A DNA stretch of 64,000 nucleotides, from NCBI RefSeq assembly GCF_014279595.1, contig NZ_CP047943.1:930001-994000 (forward strand), read 5' to 3'. The notes below the pieces were generated by a model that was given only the letters and a program-made list of their open reading frames with translations, was not told the origin of the DNA and ran no database searches. The position numbers were made by a program, and so were the translations under genes. Source of the DNA: Synechococcus sp. RS9909. GTDB lineage: Bacteria > Cyanobacteriota > Cyanobacteriia > PCC-6307 > Cyanobiaceae. Shown piece after piece: positions 38,799 through 49,231 of this stretch (its first letter is position 1; the number at the start of each line of letters is the position of its first letter).

Positions 38799-39462
38799 TG
38801 CCCTGCCAGCCGAGGTAGACCCCGAGCCCCAGGCTCACGCCACCCACCACCAGGCCGCTGCGGGCGAAGAGCACCTGCTTGCCCTTCTCCAGGAGGGGCA
38901 GCACCTTGTCGCGACCGATGATCACCGCCAGCAATGGGGTGAGCAGGAACAGGCTGGCGCCCATCGTGAAGGCCACCAGACCCACCACTTCCTGCCAGGT
39001 GGGCAACTGCGCCGCCAACACCACCCCGGCGGATTTGGCGAACAGCACCAGATCGTCGGGGCTGATCACTTCACCGACGGCCCCGAGCAGGAGCAGCAGG
39101 GGGAGGGGCATGGCCACGAACCGATCGATGCCCGTCGTCCAGGCCGGGGGCTCCGAGCCGTCGGCGAAGGAGCGCAGCAGTTCACGACCGCCCAGCGCCA
39201 CCAGCGCGCCCCCCGCCAGCAGATCGAGGCCGGTGCGGTGGTGGGAGCCATGGCTCATGTCGAGCAGCAAGACGTGTCCCACGGTGAGCAGCAGGATGGC
39301 GGTGAGCAGGGTGGTCACGATCCAGCCCGTCACGAACCAGCTGCCGCGCCAGAGCGGACGCGGACCAAGCAGCAGCAGTATCAGCACGGCGATATGGATC
39401 GGCGACAGGCCGATGCCGGTGCCGTAGGCCAGCAGTTCGGCCCAGAGCGTCGTGTCATTCAT
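38776..39462 (-). CDS. GAP-family (Sap-like) membrane protein
   Basis: The product, about 228 residues from ATG 39462, has six or seven hydrophobic helices and matches the cyanobacterial GAP (sulfolipid-1-addressing-protein-like) family. It has an N-terminal AYGTGIGLSPIHIAVLILLLLGPRPLWRG, then a GSHHRTGLDLLAGG block and VGEVISPDDLVLFAKSAG. Substrate and direction are unknown. It converges on the helicase gene and follows the histidine phosphatase gene by five bases. Confidence 0.85.
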   Translation of the reverse strand: MNDTTLWAELLAYGTGIGLSPIHIAVLILLLLGPRPLWRGSWFVTGWIVTTLLTAILLLTVGHVLLLDMSHGSHHRTGLDLLAGGALVALGGRELLRSFADGSEPPAWTTGIDRFVAMPLPLLLLLGAVGEVISPDDLVLFAKSAGVVLAAQLPTWQEVVGLVAFTMGASLFLLTPLLAVIIGRDKVLPLLEKGKQVLFARSGLVVGGVSLGLGVYLGWQGISGLHLI

Positions 39463-39467
39463 GGAGA

Positions 39468-40061
39468 TCAGAACATCCCGTCGGTGGGGGCATTCCAACG
39501 GCTGATCGCCCGGCTGCCCCGCTCAAAGCCAAGCACGCAGATGCTGCCGGTGTTGAGTTTGAGCAGCCGGCCGCCTGTGGCGCCCAGGCCGAGCCAGGTG
39601 CCGGCGAGGGCGCGCAGCAGGTGGCCATGGGCAAACAGGGCGACATCGCCTTCACCCTGCACCGCCAGGGCCTGGTCGATCGCGCGCTGGCAGCGCGCCT
39701 GCACGGCGGGAGCCGCTTCACCGCCCGGACAGCCGTGGCTCCACACGGTCCAGTCGGGCACGGTCTGGCGGATCTCGGCGGTGGTGATGCCCTCATAGTC
39801 GCCGTAGTTCCACTCCAGCAGCTCCTCCATCACCTTGGCCTGGGCGCCCAGGCCCCCCAGCTCGCAGGTGCGTCGCGCCCGCTGCAGGGGGGAGGTGAAC
39901 ACGGCCGCAAAATCCTGGGCCTGCAGCACCGGCGCCAGGCGCCGCGCCTCCGCTTCTCCCTCCGGGAGGAGTGGCAGATCGGTGCTGCCGGTGTGGCGGC
40001 CGTTGCGGGCCCATTCGGTGGCGCCATGGCGCAGCAGCCACAGCTGACGTTCCCGGCTCAT
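39468..40061 (-). CDS. Histidine phosphatase family protein
   Basis: The 197-residue protein has the LLRHGATEWARNGRHTGSTD motif (R11-H12-G13), the phosphohistidine signature, and a second His in FAHGHLLRALAG; Glu in LEEWNYGDYEG is also typical. It may be a phosphoglycerate mutase-like or sugar-phosphate phosphatase; the substrate cannot be read. It overlaps the acylphosphatase gene by four bases and precedes the GAP-family gene, forming a compact row. Confidence 0.9.
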   Translation of the reverse strand: MSRERQLWLLRHGATEWARNGRHTGSTDLPLLPEGEAEARRLAPVLQAQDFAAVFTSPLQRARRTCELGGLGAQAKVMEELLEWNYGDYEGITTAEIRQTVPDWTVWSHGCPGGEAAPAVQARCQRAIDQALAVQGEGDVALFAHGHLLRALAGTWLGLGATGGRLLKLNTGSICVLGFERGSRAISRWNAPTDGMF

Positions 40062-40402
40062 GCTTTCACCTCAAACCAGTCGTCGCCCGTGACGGGCAGA
40101 TGGCTGAACCGCACCAGGCGCACTTGGGCCCCAGCGGGCCCTCGCTCACACCAGAGTCGCAGCTCATTCAAGGCGAGCGGATCCCCTTCCGCCTGCACCT
40201 CCACCCGACCGTTGCTGAGGTTGCGCACCCAGCCGCTCAAGCCGAGGTCGGTGGCGCGGCGGCTGCAGCTGCTGCGGAAGCCCACCCCCTGAACCTCGCC
40301 TTCCACCATCAGCCGCCAGCGTTCCTTGAGTGCGTAGGGGCGGGGCGGCTGGCGCTTCAGAAAGCGGTTGCTTTCGCTGCGGTTTCGAGCGCGCCGCGCC
40401 AT
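40058..40402 (-). CDS. acyP: Acylphosphatase
   Basis: The C-terminal 85 residues are a standard acylphosphatase, which hydrolyses acyl phosphates. The motif RWRLMVEGEVQGVGFRSSCSRRA contains the catalytic arginine (GFR), and the asparagine is in GWVRNLSNGRVEVQAEG. The start is uncertain: ATG 40402 keeps the first beta strand but adds a basic leader and overlaps cobB by about 46 bases; ATG 40309 would cut the first strand. The stop overlaps the phosphatase gene. Confidence 0.85.
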   Translation of the reverse strand: MARRARNRSESNRFLKRQPPRPYALKERWRLMVEGEVQGVGFRSSCSRRATDLGLSGWVRNLSNGRVEVQAEGDPLALNELRLWCERGPAGAQVRLVRFSHLPVTGDDWFEVKA

Positions 40403-41754
40403 CGGCATGGGATCGTCCAGGAGCCGCCCCAGTGGAGGTGAATCCAGCTGGCGTGCACGTTGGCTCTGTTCCATCCTTCCTCCTGTCGCTCCGTTCTCCA
40501 GCCCTCAACCTGCCACAGGCGTTCGCCGTTGCCCACAGCTGGATCACCCGCCAGCGGCTGCAGGCGCCAGCGATGGAATTCATGGCCCATCCAGCGCTCC
40601 CCCCGGCGCAGCAGCAGGCTGTCCGCGCTCGCCGTCAGCTGGCGATAGCCCACCTGAAGCCTGTCCTTGGCTGCTCGGAAGGGAAGCAGCCCGGCCATGG
40701 CATGGGCGCTGCCCTGCAGGTCGGTGAGGCTGTGGCCCAGCAGGAGCATGCCGCCGCATTCGGCGTAGAGCGGCCGGCGGCCAAACCAGTTGCGGAGGGC
40801 CGCCAGGCTGCGCTGGCACTGGCTCAGGGCGGCGGCATGTTGTTCGGGGAAACCGCCGGGCAGGATCAGACCGATCGCCTCGCTCGGAATCGGTGCATCC
40901 TCCAGGGGGCTCCAGGGAAGCACCGGCATGCCCAGGATCTCCAGGGCATCCTGCATTTCCGGGTAGCGGAAGTGGAAGGCGGCATCCTGGGCGACGGCCA
41001 CCGGTAGGGGCGTCGTGGTCGGCATCTCCGGCGTGGTGTGTCGCTCGAGCTGGGCCTGCAGCGGGTCGATGCCACCGCTGGGTGCCGTGAGCAGCGGCCG
41101 CAGGCGGGCGAGGTCGAGGTGACGCTCGGCGAGCTCAGCCCAGGCGGCGAGGCGGCCGGCGAAGCGCTCGATCTCATGGGCGGGGGCCAGGCCCAGATGG
41201 CGGCTGGGCAGGTCCAGCTGCAGATCCCGGGGCAGGGCCCCGAGCAGGGGCACCTCGATGCTGCGCAACACATCCGCAAGCAGCTCGCGATGGCGATCAC
41301 TGCTGACGCGGTTGAGCACCACCCCGGCCAGCTGTACACGCGGTTCATGGCTCTGAAACCCCCGCACCAGGGCGGCCAGCGATTGCGCCTGACCGCCCGC
41401 ATCCACCACCAGCAGCACGGGCAGGTTCAGCTCCCGGGCCACGGCGGCGCTGCTGCCGTCGCTGCCACTGCCGATGCCATCGAACAGCCCCATCACTCCC
41501 TCCACCAGGGCCAGATCCGTGCGGCCGCCATGGCCGTGAAAGCTCTGCCGCACCCATTCGCTGCCGCACAGGGGCAGATCAAGGTTGCGGCAGGGGCGGC
41601 CGGCGGCGACCGAGAGCAGCTGGGGATCGAGATAGTCGGGCCCCACCTTGAAGGGCTGCACGCTGAGGCCCTGTCGACGGGCCCAGGCGATCAGACTGAG
41701 GCTGAACAGGGTCTTGCCGCTGCCGCTCGCAGGAGCGGCGATCAGACAGGCCAT
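40357..41754 (-). CDS. cobB: Cobyrinic acid a,c-diamide synthase CobB
   Basis: CobB amidates the a and c side chains of (hydrogeno)byrinic or cobyrinic acid in vitamin B12 synthesis, using glutamine and ATP. ATG 41754 gives a product starting MACLIAAPASGSGKT with the Walker A loop. The C-terminal half is a class I amidotransferase: PLYAECGGMLLLG with nucleophile Cys, and the histidine in HASWIHLHWGG. The following gene (acylphosphatase) overlaps it. Confidence 0.94.
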   Translation of the reverse strand: MACLIAAPASGSGKTLFSLSLIAWARRQGLSVQPFKVGPDYLDPQLLSVAAGRPCRNLDLPLCGSEWVRQSFHGHGGRTDLALVEGVMGLFDGIGSGSDGSSAAVARELNLPVLLVVDAGGQAQSLAALVRGFQSHEPRVQLAGVVLNRVSSDRHRELLADVLRSIEVPLLGALPRDLQLDLPSRHLGLAPAHEIERFAGRLAAWAELAERHLDLARLRPLLTAPSGGIDPLQAQLERHTTPEMPTTTPLPVAVAQDAAFHFRYPEMQDALEILGMPVLPWSPLEDAPIPSEAIGLILPGGFPEQHAAALSQCQRSLAALRNWFGRRPLYAECGGMLLLGHSLTDLQGSAHAMAGLLPFRAAKDRLQVGYRQLTASADSLLLRRGERWMGHEFHRWRLQPLAGDPAVGNGERLWQVEGWRTERQEEGWNRANVHASWIHLHWGGSWTIPCRWRGALETAAKATAF

Positions 41755-41770
41755 GCAGCAGCTCGGTGGG

Positions 41771-43060
41771 TCAGCTGAGCAGCTTGGCAGCCAGGGGAGC
41801 GGCGGCGGCGAGGAGGGGGTTGGTGGTGTCGTGGCCACCCTCCAGCAGGCGGGCCACATCCGCTTCCACGGACTGGCTCTGAACCGGCACCACCTCCTCC
41901 AGCAGTTCCATGCTCGCCATGCCACCGGCCTCCAGCCGCATGCAGCCCCCCGATTCGGCGCAGAGAATCACGCACATCGCCGGGGCGGATTCGGGCTTGC
42001 TGATCAGGCGCAGCCCGACGATCTGGCCGGGATGAATGCTGGGGGCGCCCATGGGCACCGGAGCAATGCGTATCTGCACAGCCACCCCATCCGGGCGCTG
42101 GAATTCGGCGCTGATGCCGTGATCCTCGTTGCGCTGCGATCCCTTGAGGTGCCAGCCGAGGCGGTCGGCGATCCAGGCCGCCAGCAGCAGCCCCTGCACC
42201 GGATGCTCGCCTTCCACGTCGAGATCCAGCTGCACCACATGGCTGAGGGCATCGCGCCGGTGCGGCGGATCGAACACCATCGCCAGCGTTTCGCGCCAGC
42301 TCCGCAACCGCAGCCAATTGAGATCGTTCACCGCCAGGCGGGCGTCGATGCGGGCGGCGAGCAGGTCGAGACAGGCGAGCGGGTTGCCGAGGGCGGAATC
42401 GATGATCAGCCGCCGGGGCCCGATCGCCAGCTGGCGCAGGAGATCCGGTGCTTCATCCAGGTTGCCGTTCCACCACACCCAGGAGGGCAGGTCTTCGGGC
42501 AGCAGGGGTTGAAGAATGCCGAGTCCACGCTTGAGGGCGTCATGGCCGCCCCGCAGCACCACCACATCGCCGCAGGCGGCCGTACCACCACCCTCCTCCG
42601 GCAGGGGGCAGTAGGCCGCCACCAGGGTTTCCAGCTCCTGGGTGGCGTCCAGGGTCGGTGCCAGGGTGATCAGGCGCCGGGGCCGCAGGGTGCTCACCGA
42701 GGCATCCACGTGCTGGCCGCGCAGGTCTTCCGCCGTGGTGTCCCCTGCCAGGCCCGCGAGGGCTGCCGCCACGGCGGCGCTCAGCGGTGGGGTGCTCAGG
42801 GGGAGATCCATCTCGATCACGGCCTGACGGGCCGCGGCGATCAGCTCCTGACGCTGCACCCCGGTGATCGGTCCGCTCAGCCGTCCGGTGCGGATCAGCT
42901 GTTGCTCGGTCCAGGCCGGTTGCCAGATCAGCAGACAGAAGGTGTGGGCGCCGGCGTTGCCGGTGCTGGGTTGATCCTGACCCCAGAGCTGCTCGAGGTA
43001 GGCGGGAACGTCGGCGGGCGGGAGTTCGAGCGGGGTCTGGAGGGTGAGCTGGGGAGACAT
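41771..43060 (-). CDS. opcA: Glucose-6-phosphate dehydrogenase assembly protein OpcA
   Basis: OpcA helps assemble or redox-regulate the dehydrogenase (Zwf) in cyanobacteria, promoting oxidative pentose phosphate activity in the dark. ATG 43060 gives MSPQLTLQTPLELPPADV at the start. The middle has RRLIIDSALGNPLACLDLLAARI and the C-terminal GDVVVLRGG and LNWLRLRSWRE patterns of the family, and the cysteines CVILCAESGGC are present near the end. It lies immediately downstream of zwf, the usual partner. Confidence 0.93.
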   Translation of the reverse strand: MSPQLTLQTPLELPPADVPAYLEQLWGQDQPSTGNAGAHTFCLLIWQPAWTEQQLIRTGRLSGPITGVQRQELIAAARQAVIEMDLPLSTPPLSAAVAAALAGLAGDTTAEDLRGQHVDASVSTLRPRRLITLAPTLDATQELETLVAAYCPLPEEGGGTAACGDVVVLRGGHDALKRGLGILQPLLPEDLPSWVWWNGNLDEAPDLLRQLAIGPRRLIIDSALGNPLACLDLLAARIDARLAVNDLNWLRLRSWRETLAMVFDPPHRRDALSHVVQLDLDVEGEHPVQGLLLAAWIADRLGWHLKGSQRNEDHGISAEFQRPDGVAVQIRIAPVPMGAPSIHPGQIVGLRLISKPESAPAMCVILCAESGGCMRLEAGGMASMELLEEVVPVQSQSVEADVARLLEGGHDTTNPLLAAAAPLAAKLLS

Positions 43061-43112
43061 GGCTGGCCTGGAGGGGGAGGGCGTCGGGGTGAGGAGCTGG
43101 GGTGAGCAGAGG

Positions 43113-44636
43113 TCAGGGGCGGCGCCAGAGCAGACCGTCGCGGGCCAGCAGGGCATCCGATGCGGCCGGTCCCCAGGTGCGCGATTCGTAGGGATGGATC
43201 GGGAGCTGCCAGGGACTGTCTTCAATCAGTTCCAGCAGGGGGGTGTACAGCCGCCAGGCTGCTTCCACCTCATCGCTGCGGGTGAACAGGGTGGGATCGC
43301 CGAGCATCGCGTCGGCCAGCAGACGGACGTAGCCCTCATCGGAGGGTTCACCGAAGGATTCGTCGTAGGAGAACTCCATCTCCACCGGACGGCTGCGCAT
43401 GCCTGAGCCGGGGGATTTCACATCGAAGCGGAATTCCGCCCCCTCATCCGGCTGGATGCGCAGGATCAGCTGATTGGCTGTGGGGCTGCCACCGGCGGCA
43501 TCAAAGAGATGCACCGGGGCCTCCCGGAAGGTGAGCACCACTTCGCTCAGCCGTTTGGGCAGGCGTTTGCCCGTGCGCACGTAGAAGGGAACCCCCTGCC
43601 AGCGCCAGTTGTCGATGAACAGCTTCATCGCCACGTAGGTCTCCGTGGTGCTGTTCGGATCCACGCCAGGTTCCTGGCGGTAGCCGGCCAGGGGAGCGAC
43701 CTGGCTGCCGCCCGGTCCGTACTGACCACGAATGCAGCAGTTCCAGGGTTCCTGTTCGTCGGCGAGGCGAGCGGCCTGCAGCACCTTCGCCTTCTCGCTG
43801 CGGATCGCCTCCGGGTCAAACCGACCCGGGGTTTCCATGGCGGTGATCGCCAGCATCTGGGTGAGGTGGTTCTGCACCATGTCGCGCAGGGCGCCGGAGG
43901 TCTCGTAGTACCCGGCCCGCTCCTCCACCCCCACCGTTTCGGCGGCGGTGATCTGAACGCTGGAGATGTAATTCCGATTCCAGATCGGTTCGAAGATGGT
44001 GTTGGCGAAGCGCAGCACCATGATGTTCTGCACCGTCTCCTTGCCCAGGTAGTGGTCGATGCGGAAGATCTGCTTCTCCTGGCCGCAGGCCTGCACCACC
44101 TTGTTGAGCGCCTGGGCGCTGCTGTAGTCGCGGCCGAAGGGCTTCTCGATCACGACGCGACTGCGATCCGGATCCTTGAGCAGCCCGGCATCCGCCAGGG
44201 CGCGGCAGCCGCTGCCGTAAAACTTCGGTGATACCGAGAGGTAAAAGGTGCGGTTGCTCCGCGTCGCCCGCAACCGATCGATCTCCTGGAGGCGATGCCC
44301 CAGCTTCACCAGATCCTCCGGCTGCTGCAGGTCGACCGGTTCATAAAACATGCCGGCTGAGAACTGGTCCCAGGCCATCCGGTTGTCGCTGACTTTCGCG
44401 CCCATGGCCTCCGCCATCTTCTGGCGGAACTCCTCGTCGCTCCAGGGGCGGCGGGCACAGCCGAGCAGGGCGAATTCGCTGGGAAGACGCCGTTGCTGGA
44501 ACAGTTCGAACAGGGCCGGCACCAGCTTGCGGTGGGTCAGGTCACCGCTGGCGCCAAAGATGATCAGGCACTGGGGGGCGATGACCCGTTCCTGACGCAG
44601 GCCGACCCGCAGCGGGTTCGTGATCGTTGCGCTCAT
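43113..44636 (-). CDS. zwf: Glucose-6-phosphate 1-dehydrogenase
   Basis: Zwf is the NADP-dependent entry enzyme of the oxidative pentose phosphate pathway. Visible blocks: LIIFGASGDLTHRKLVPALFEL (nucleotide site), the active-site RIDHYLGKETVQN, and the FIDNWRWQGVPFYVRTGKRLPKR substrate-binding region. The length of 507 residues is normal. opcA follows at 53 bases. A strong terminator separates it from the petH gene upstream. Confidence 0.97.
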   Translation of the reverse strand: MSATITNPLRVGLRQERVIAPQCLIIFGASGDLTHRKLVPALFELFQQRRLPSEFALLGCARRPWSDEEFRQKMAEAMGAKVSDNRMAWDQFSAGMFYEPVDLQQPEDLVKLGHRLQEIDRLRATRSNRTFYLSVSPKFYGSGCRALADAGLLKDPDRSRVVIEKPFGRDYSSAQALNKVVQACGQEKQIFRIDHYLGKETVQNIMVLRFANTIFEPIWNRNYISSVQITAAETVGVEERAGYYETSGALRDMVQNHLTQMLAITAMETPGRFDPEAIRSEKAKVLQAARLADEQEPWNCCIRGQYGPGGSQVAPLAGYRQEPGVDPNSTTETYVAMKLFIDNWRWQGVPFYVRTGKRLPKRLSEVVLTFREAPVHLFDAAGGSPTANQLILRIQPDEGAEFRFDVKSPGSGMRSRPVEMEFSYDESFGEPSDEGYVRLLADAMLGDPTLFTRSDEVEAAWRLYTPLLELIEDSPWQLPIHPYESRTWGPAASDALLARDGLLWRRP

Positions 44637-44721
44637 GCCACGGAGAGATCTGCTGGATGTTTAACCAGGAATCCGCGGCCTGACAGTGCTCCAGAACAAC
44701 CCGCCATGGTTTCGCCATCAA

Positions 44722-44745
44722 AAAGCCCGCCTGATGGCGGGCTTT
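44722..44745 (-). terminator. Rho-independent terminator after petH
   Basis: A perfect 10-bp stem (AAAGCCCGCC and GGCGGGCTTT around TGAT) ends with a T-rich run on the minus strand. It sits about 22 bases past the petH stop and about 85 bases before the zwf start. On the plus strand the same stem is followed by TTTC, so it could work weakly in that direction too. Confidence 0.9.
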
Positions 44746-44767
44746 CGGATCACTCCGATCAATCGGA

Positions 44768-45979
<1,212 letters not shown>

Positions 45980-46126
45980 TTACGTTTGCCGACTGCAGCA
46001 CTCCTGCCGTTCACCGCTGCACAACGCTTTCCTTAGGATTTTCGGATCAACTCATTCAGTTTTCCCTGCGGAGTTCTGCTGTTGACGTCCACTGATCTGC
46101 CACTGCAGCAGTCCATCGCCCCTGGC

Positions 46127-46642
46127 ATGGCACCGGTGAAAGGTGTGCGGCGCCAGACCATCGAGCAGACGATGGAGCGGCTGCCCCAGGGGGTACGTCG
46201 CCTGGCGGTGCAGCTGCGCACGCCCATCAGTGTGGATCTGCTCTGGTCGGTGCTCACCGATTACGACCAGCTGAGCCGCTTCATTCCCAACCTCAGCAGC
46301 AGCACGTTGGATTGGCGTGAGGCCAATCGCGTGCGCCTGTCGCAGGTGGGCAGTCAGCAGTTGCTGGGCCTGCGTTTCTCCGCCTCGGTGCAGTTGGAGC
46401 TCGTGGAGCATCGGCCCGAAGGCCTGCTCCAGTTCCGCATGCTCAAGGGCGACTTCCGTCGTTTTGAGGGCTCCTGGCGTCTGCAGACCCTGCCAGACGG
46501 CAGTTCGTTGGTTTATGACCTCACCGTCCAGGGATGTTTAGGCATGCCCGTGGCGCTGATCGAGCAGCGGCTGCGCAGCGATCTCTCCGCCAATCTGCTC
46601 GCCGTGGAGCGGGAGGCACAGCGACGGTTCGCGCTGTCCTGA
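46127..46642 (+). CDS. SRPBCC (START-like) family protein
   Basis: The product has a ligand-binding SRPBCC/COQ10-type fold of about 170 residues. ATG 46127 gives MAPVKGVRRQTIEQTMERL; a TTG at 46082 would add 15 residues. The family pattern is visible in LRTPISVDLLWSVLTDYDQLSRFIPNLSSS, the strand VGSQQLLGLRFSASVQLELVEHRP and RFEGSWRLQTLPDGSSLVYDLTV. It may bind a lipid, quinone or pigment; the ligand is unknown. It is divergent from petH. Confidence 0.82.
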   Translation: MAPVKGVRRQTIEQTMERLPQGVRRLAVQLRTPISVDLLWSVLTDYDQLSRFIPNLSSSTLDWREANRVRLSQVGSQQLLGLRFSASVQLELVEHRPEGLLQFRMLKGDFRRFEGSWRLQTLPDGSSLVYDLTVQGCLGMPVALIEQRLRSDLSANLLAVEREAQRRFALS

Positions 46643-46732
46643 ATCTGCAACTTCAGATCGATAATAAATTTGAAACTATTGAAGCTATTTATTGCCGCTA
46701 TTTAGAGCGGTCGTAACGTCAATATTGAGTCA
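46643..46732. other. AT-rich intergenic stretch with small inverted repeats
   Basis: This 90-base gap is strikingly AT-rich against a GC-rich background. It holds ATCTG-CAACTT-CAGAT just after the SRPBCC gene stop, AATAAAT and ATTTATT in inverted order, and CCGCT-ATTTAG-AGCGG before the tRNA. Any of these may act as a terminator or processing site; none has a clear T run. There is no gene. Confidence 0.5.
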
Positions 46733-46805
46733 TACCCCCAAGGGGATTCGAACCCCTGTCGCCTCCGTGAAAGGGAGGTGTCCTAGGCCTCTAGACGATG
46801 GGGGC
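46733..46805 (-). tRNA. tRNA-Glu (anticodon TTC)
   Basis: The minus strand folds into a complete cloverleaf of 73 bases. The acceptor stem is GCCCCCA, the anticodon arm is CCTCC-CTTTCAC-GGAGG with anticodon TTC, and the T arm is AGGGG-TTCGAAT-CCCCT. The 3' CCA is not encoded. tRNA-Glu also feeds chlorophyll and haem synthesis via glutamyl-tRNA reductase. Confidence 0.95.
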
Positions 46806-46848
46806 GAGGCCGTGACCGCTCGGATGTGCTCCCGATCACTCAGTGAAA

Positions 46849-48030
46849 TTAGGCGTCTGACTGACCCTCCGTCAAGGACGCCACCGGGTTGATCTGATCC
46901 TGTCCTTGCCAGACTGGAACGGTGAAGAAAAAGCAGGCGCCCTCCCGCGGTTCGGAAACCACCCAGATCTTGCCGCCATGCACCTCCACAATCCGTCGGC
47001 ACACCGACAGGCCCACGCCGAATCCTGAGGTGCCGCCGGAGGTCTGTGGCAGTCGCACCCGATCCTGAAAGATGCGTTGCTGCTCCTCCTCGGGAATCCC
47101 CGGGCCGCTGTCGCAGATGCTGATCTGCAACCACTGACTGGTGCGGTGCAGCATGGTCAGGGCGATGCGACCACCGTCCTGGGTGTATTTCAGGGCGTTC
47201 TCCAACAGGTTGAGCAACACCTGGCGCATGCGCCGCTGATCGGCGTAGACCTTCGGCAGATCTGAGGGGATGTCGGTGTGAATCGCCACATCCCGGCCCA
47301 GCCAGAGTTTTTCCAGCTCAAGAATCGCTTCCGCCGCCACGCTGGCCAGGTCGAGCCGTTGGGGATTGAACAGGGCCTCCCAGCGCGTGCTTCCCACTTC
47401 CAACAGGTCCTTGGAGAGCAGGGCGATCTCGTCGAGGCGGCGTTTGAGCACATCCTGGAAGCGCTCCAGGTCGATCTGTCCGAGTTGTTGGCTCTGCAGG
47501 GCGAGAGTGGCTGCCGTCAGCGGTGTGCGCAGTTCGTGGGCCACCATGCGCAGCAGGCGTTCCTGAGCGCCGAGGCGGTCGATCAGGGTTTCGTTTTCCT
47601 GGCGCAACACCAACAGTTGGTCTTCCAGTTGCAGCTCGCGCTGGGTGCGGCTGCCATCCAGTTCTGTGGGTTGCAGGCTGAGGCCAAGGCCGCTCACCAC
47701 CTCATCCTGTTGCCAGCGGGGCAGCCAGCTGCGCAGTTGCTGAAAAATGCTGCTGCCCGCAAACACCTGTTTCGTTGAGGGCTGCAGCTTCACCAGCGCC
47801 GGGGTCACCACCAGCCGATGCAGCTCGAGCAGTTCTGGTTGCTGGGTGGGGTCCGACATCTGAAGCGTGACGTCGAAACCGCAGTCTTCGTGTTCGAGAA
47901 ACTGAATCAGGGAGCGAAGATCGCCGCTGGAGAGGTGGTGCCTGGCGGCCACCAGCAGGAGCTTGAGCTGCTGTCGCGGATTGGGACCGTTCCCATCCAC
48001 AGGGCGATCAGAAGCAAAGATGACGCTCAC
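46849..48030 (-). CDS. sasA: Circadian clock histidine kinase SasA
   Basis: SasA is the output kinase that reads the KaiC rhythm and phosphorylates RpaA. The N-terminal domain (about residues 20-95) is the KaiB-like thioredoxin fold that binds KaiC. Then come a coiled segment, the dimerisation domain with phosphorylated His165 in [12 protein letters not shown], and the ATPase domain with [10 protein letters not shown] and [10 protein letters not shown] and [11 protein letters not shown]. The length of 393 residues matches. It is followed by tRNA-Glu on the same strand. Confidence 0.95.
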   Translation of the reverse strand: MSVIFASDRPVDGNGPNPRQQLKLLLVAARHHLSSGDLRSLIQFLEHEDCGFDVTLQMSDPTQQPELLELHRLVVTPALVKLQPSTKQVFAGSSIFQQLRSWLPRWQQDEVVSGLGLSLQPTELDGSRTQRELQLEDQLLVLRQENETLIDRLGAQERLLRMVAHELRTPLTAATLALQSQQLGQIDLERFQDVLKRRLDEIALLSKDLLEVGSTRWEALFNPQRLDLASVAAEAILELEKLWLGRDVAIHTDIPSDLPKVYADQRRMRQVLLNLLENALKYTQDGGRIALTMLHRTSQWLQISICDSGPGIPEEEQQRIFQDRVRLPQTSGGTSGFGVGLSVCRRIVEVHGGKIWVVSEPREGACFFFTVPVWQGQDQINPVASLTEGQSDA

Positions 48031-48104
48031 CTTATGGGGTTTTGCAGCCCGCGGCAGAGCCGCTATGACGAAGAGGTAAAGACTGTCGTTTCGCCGAGCG
48101 TTCC

Positions 48105-48677
48105 ATGCCGCTGTTGCCGCTTGAACGACGGGGAGTCTCCGAGCCCCCCGGAGATCCGCCGATCGTCCAGCGGCTGCCGCTGGACAGCCATCTGCGCCGT
48201 TGGTTCGCCCGCAATCTGGGTCTCTGGCATTCCCGTCGGCAGTACCTCTTTCCGGATGATGAGGTGCTCACCCTCACCATGATGATCCGGGTGGAGATCT
48301 TTGCTGATTCGCCCTCTGGCCTGCCCCGCTATCGCTTCACCTGGTGGCCCGAGCGCGACACGGATTTCTTTGAGCGCAAACCCCGCTATCGCCGCGAGGG
48401 CGTGATGGAGGCCACCCTCAATGGGCATCAGCTGCAGCGCGATCAGGCCTACCTGGAGGCCGTGCCGGTGCGCACCCGCATCCGGCAGGTGGATGAACAC
48501 GAGGTGATCTTTGAATCCCACTATGGCGACTGGCACATCCTGGAACACACCCGCTTGATCGATCAGGACCGCTATCGCTCAAGGGCCATCTACAGCTGGG
48601 AGAACGGGGAGCTGGCGATCGTGGAGCATCACCATGAAACCCGGACGGAGGATGCGTCGGCGCCGATCGCAAGTTGA
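48105..48677 (+). CDS. Lipocalin-like hypothetical protein
   Basis: The 190-residue protein is soluble and beta-rich. An [20 protein letters not shown] opening, the repeated strands [25 protein letters not shown] and [20 protein letters not shown], and a terminal [23 protein letters not shown] resemble the barrel of CpeS/CpcS phycobiliprotein lyases. The resemblance is by eye and the family is not certain. If right, it might attach bilins or bind a similar ligand. It is divergent from sasA, 74 bases away. Confidence 0.6.
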   Translation: MPLLPLERRGVSEPPGDPPIVQRLPLDSHLRRWFARNLGLWHSRRQYLFPDDEVLTLTMMIRVEIFADSPSGLPRYRFTWWPERDTDFFERKPRYRREGVMEATLNGHQLQRDQAYLEAVPVRTRIRQVDEHEVIFESHYGDWHILEHTRLIDQDRYRSRAIYSWENGELAIVEHHHETRTEDASAPIAS

Positions 48678-48741
48678 GCACCAGCACTGGCCCATCCCAG
48701 CTCGGATGGGGCAGCATGGCGCAGTTGTCTGACTCGGACTG

Positions 48742-49170
48742 TTGCTCTCCCTCCCCCGCCGACTCCGGCTTGTTCTTGCAGCTCCCCTGCTGATCTCCCC
48801 ACTGGCGCTGGTCGGTCCCTCCGTTCTCGCCCAGGGTGCTGGCAACGCCGATGCCAAACCCGCCACGAATGAGGATGTCTTCCTCTACCGCGGTATGGGG
48901 TCGTCCTATGTGTGCAACGCCCGTGCCGCTGGCGTTGAATTCCCCAAAGCGGTGGGCATCGCTGCCGCCACCTATGTGCAGATCCTCAATGGTCGTCACG
49001 GCGGCCAGGTGGCCTCGGCCGGCAACACAAAACTCACCAACGAGCAGTTGTTTGCCGGTGCAGAGTTTCAGATCATCACCGGAGCGCTGCAGTTCTGCCC
49101 GAAGGAAGTGCCCGCTGATGTGAAGGCGAAGGTGGAGGAAGCGCTGAAGAAGCAGAAGGCTGGCAACTGA
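48742..49170 (+). CDS. Exported hypothetical protein (TTG start)
   Basis: The frame from TTG 48742 encodes a signal peptide (LRLVLAAPLLISPLALVGPSVLAQG) followed by about 112 residues of a small helical domain with two cysteines (YVCNARAAGV; LQFCPKEVPADV). No in-frame ATG is near; the upstream ATG at 48716 is out of frame. The C-terminus is Lys-rich. The family is not recognised; periplasmic location is likely. It precedes pepN by about 60 bases. Confidence 0.7.
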   Translation: MLSLPRRLRLVLAAPLLISPLALVGPSVLAQGAGNADAKPATNEDVFLYRGMGSSYVCNARAAGVEFPKAVGIAAATYVQILNGRHGGQVASAGNTKLTNEQLFAGAEFQIITGALQFCPKEVPADVKAKVEEALKKQKAGN

Positions 49171-49231
49171 GGAGCCGCCTCCCGCAGTGGCCGAGGGCCA
49201 GGCGTCAGGATCTCAGGAACGAGAGCTGCGC

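Noticed and set aside
40357-43060. A cobalamin riboswitch near cobB
   Set aside because: There is no room: cobB follows opcA by about 16 bases, and no B12-box-like sequence was recognised.
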